A DNA stretch of 14,508 nucleotides, taken from NCBI GenBank assembly GCA_030597965.1, contig JAUVQU010000041.1:1-14508 (forward strand), in the 5' to 3' direction. The notes beneath the pieces were generated by a model. That model had not been told where the DNA came from. It searched no databases and saw nothing but the letters and a program-made list of their open reading frames with translations. The position numbers and the translations under genes were made by a program. Numbering within the stretch: position 1 is the stretch's first letter; the number at the start of each line of letters is the position of its first letter. Shown here in pieces: positions 13,629 to 14,508 of this stretch. The DNA comes from Cellvibrionaceae bacterium (GTDB taxonomy: Bacteria > Pseudomonadota > Gammaproteobacteria > Pseudomonadales > Cellvibrionaceae).

Positions 13629-14033
13629 ATGTCAGAGATAGTTGTAGGCACAGAAATTCCTGCATTGGAAATTAAGCCTGTTAGCCGCACCACATTAGCC
13701 TTGTATTGTGGTGCATCGGCGGATCATAACCCTATTCACGTTGATATTGATTTTGCCAAAAAAGCAGGACTGGACGATGTAATCGCCCATGGAATGTTAT
13801 CCATGGCTTATCTTGGTCGTATGTTAACGAATTGGGTGCCTCAGGCTCAGTTGCGCAAGTTTAGTAATCGCTTTGCGGCTATGACGCATATTGGCGACGT
13901 TATAACCTGCACAGGTAAGGTAGTTGAATTGCTTGAGAAAAACGGCGAAACGCTGGCTCGCTGTGAAATTCAGGCGGCAAATGCTGATGGAGAGCTAACC
14001 CTGATGGGTGAGGCTCTGGTGGCTGTTGCTTAG
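13629..14033 (+). CDS. MaoC-like (R)-specific enoyl-CoA hydratase, catalytic subunit
   Basis: The 134 residues match small MaoC/hydratase-2 proteins that add water to trans-2-enoyl-CoA. The active-site segment YCGASADHNPIHVDIDFAKKAG (26-47) carries the catalytic pair Asp32 and His37 in the pattern D-x-N-P-I-H, and IAHGMLSMAYLGRML (52-66) forms the conserved overhang helix. It follows the non-catalytic MaoC protein by 16 bases with an AGGAG ribosome-binding site, and a terminator comes 28 bases after its stop. The arrangement matches HadA-HadB and ChsH2-ChsH1 type pairs, in which only one partner has the dyad. Together with the thiolase it supplies two of the steps of one beta-oxidation turn; no dehydrogenase is in view. 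Confidence 0.88.
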   Translation: MSEIVVGTEIPALEIKPVSRTTLALYCGASADHNPIHVDIDFAKKAGLDDVIAHGMLSMAYLGRMLTNWVPQAQLRKFSNRFAAMTHIGDVITCTGKVVELLEKNGETLARCEIQAANADGELTLMGEALVAVA

Positions 14034-14061
14034 TATTATTGCTTAATATTTTCCACAAAAG

Positions 14062-14091
14062 ACCGGGGTCGTGTTGTTACGATCCCGGTTT
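14062..14091 (+). terminator. Terminator of the thiolase-MaoC operon
   Basis: ACCGGGGTCGT (14062-14072) pairs with ACGATCCCGGT (14079-14089) with one G-T pair across a six-base loop, followed by TTTCTTCCTT. The pyrimidine-rich tail is not a pure T run, but the stem is strong. It separates the operon from the regulator gene. Confidence 0.85.
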
Positions 14092-14215
14092 CTTCCTTCC
14101 TGCTTAACTCAACTTTACATTTTTCATCATTTTACTTGGCCGGAATTGTTCGCCCCGCCTGTATTTTTACGGCGTTCGTCGTTAGAATGTCCCGCATAAT
14201 CATGGGTGTATAAAC

Positions 14216-14508
14216 GTGTCTGAGTTAACTCAAGCGGTATCTGTTGATGCCATTCCAAGTCATTATCTGCGTGTATTGCTGCCAGCTATAGAGGCGGCGG
14301 GTGCAGATCTGCGTGTGACGCTTGAGGAAATGGACTTGTCTTGGTTACTTGATCAAGAGCATGACCAAGAGCAGAACCACATTGTGACCCAGGATCACTT
14401 TGTTGGATTGATTCAGCGGTGTTGGCAAATCACGGGTGATGAATTTCTTTATCGTACGGGGGCCAATTGCAAGCAGGGGTTGTTTGCATTGATGGTTCGT
14501 TACGTGAA
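14216..14508 (+). CDS. AraC-family transcriptional regulator, N-terminal part (cut by the window edge)
   Basis: The frame is open from GTG 14216 to the window end, giving 97 residues. It resembles the arabinose-binding-like N-terminal domain of AraC regulators of the OruR/ArgR type, with an opening HYLRVLLPAIEAAGADLRVTL (17-37), then VTQDHFVGLIQRCWQITGDEF (59-79). The DNA-binding helix-turn-helix domain should lie beyond the window. GTG is chosen because it is the only start codon before an upstream in-frame TAG (14183-14185); no strong ribosome-binding site is visible. Regulators of this subfamily often stand next to fatty-acid, hydrocarbon or steroid catabolic genes, so it may control the preceding thiolase-MaoC operon or the genes after it. 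Confidence 0.75.
   Translation, partial: MSELTQAVSVDAIPSHYLRVLLPAIEAAGADLRVTLEEMDLSWLLDQEHDQEQNHIVTQDHFVGLIQRCWQITGDEFLYRTGANCKQGLFALMVRYV

Noticed and set aside
1..14508. Mobile elements, CRISPR arrays, defence or phage genes
   Set aside because: No transposase, integrase, spaced repeat array or phage-like frame was seen, and every gap over 100 bases is accounted for by promoters and terminators or shows nothing notable.

Overview
The window looks like chromosomal DNA of a free-living, aerobic gammaproteobacterium, probably from a marine lineage near Cellvibrionales/Spongiibacteraceae; that placement is inferred from gene order and remembered protein families, not from a search. Two conserved gammaproteobacterial blocks are present. 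The first is rplM-rpsI-petA-pet(b/c1)-sspA-sspB. The second is dolP-diaA-yraN-lpoA divergent from rsmI. No tRNA, rRNA, CRISPR array, transposase, integrase or phage gene was seen, and coding style is even throughout.

Layout. Positions 2-184 hold the tail of an unidentified gene. Positions 323-1153 encode ribosomal proteins L13 and S9 behind a good sigma70-type promoter and before a strong terminator. Positions 1395-4225 encode the cytochrome bc1 complex: a Rieske protein, then one 744-residue protein that joins cytochrome b and cytochrome c1, which are separate proteins in most Gammaproteobacteria. Positions 4308-5403 encode SspA (RNA polymerase-associated) and SspB (ClpXP adaptor). A cysK gene (minus strand) and a Yip1-family membrane protein gene (plus strand) follow; they appear inserted between the two conserved blocks and are bounded by bidirectional terminators. 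Positions 7436-10871 (minus strand) form an envelope/replication operon: lpoA (activator of a peptidoglycan synthase), yraN (nuclease-like), diaA (DnaA-binding SIS protein) and dolP (BON lipoprotein). rsmI (16S rRNA methyltransferase) runs the other way from a shared control region whose -10 element is palindromic.

From 11928 to the end lies an accessory lipid-catabolism segment: an SCPx-type (HDCF-motif) thiolase, two small hot-dog-fold MaoC-type proteins of which only the second keeps the catalytic Asp/His pair, a terminator, and the start of an AraC-type regulator. The most plausible reading is a hydratase-heterodimer plus thiolase module for beta-oxidation of a bulky or branched acyl-CoA (steroid, isoprenoid or branched chain). 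The substrate cannot be read from the sequence.

The points most worth following are the cytochrome b-c1 fusion, whose three-helix linker gives the correct topology and a possible signal-peptidase site, and the SCPx/MaoC/AraC module. I see no clear evidence for a wholly new defence, mobile or RNA system.
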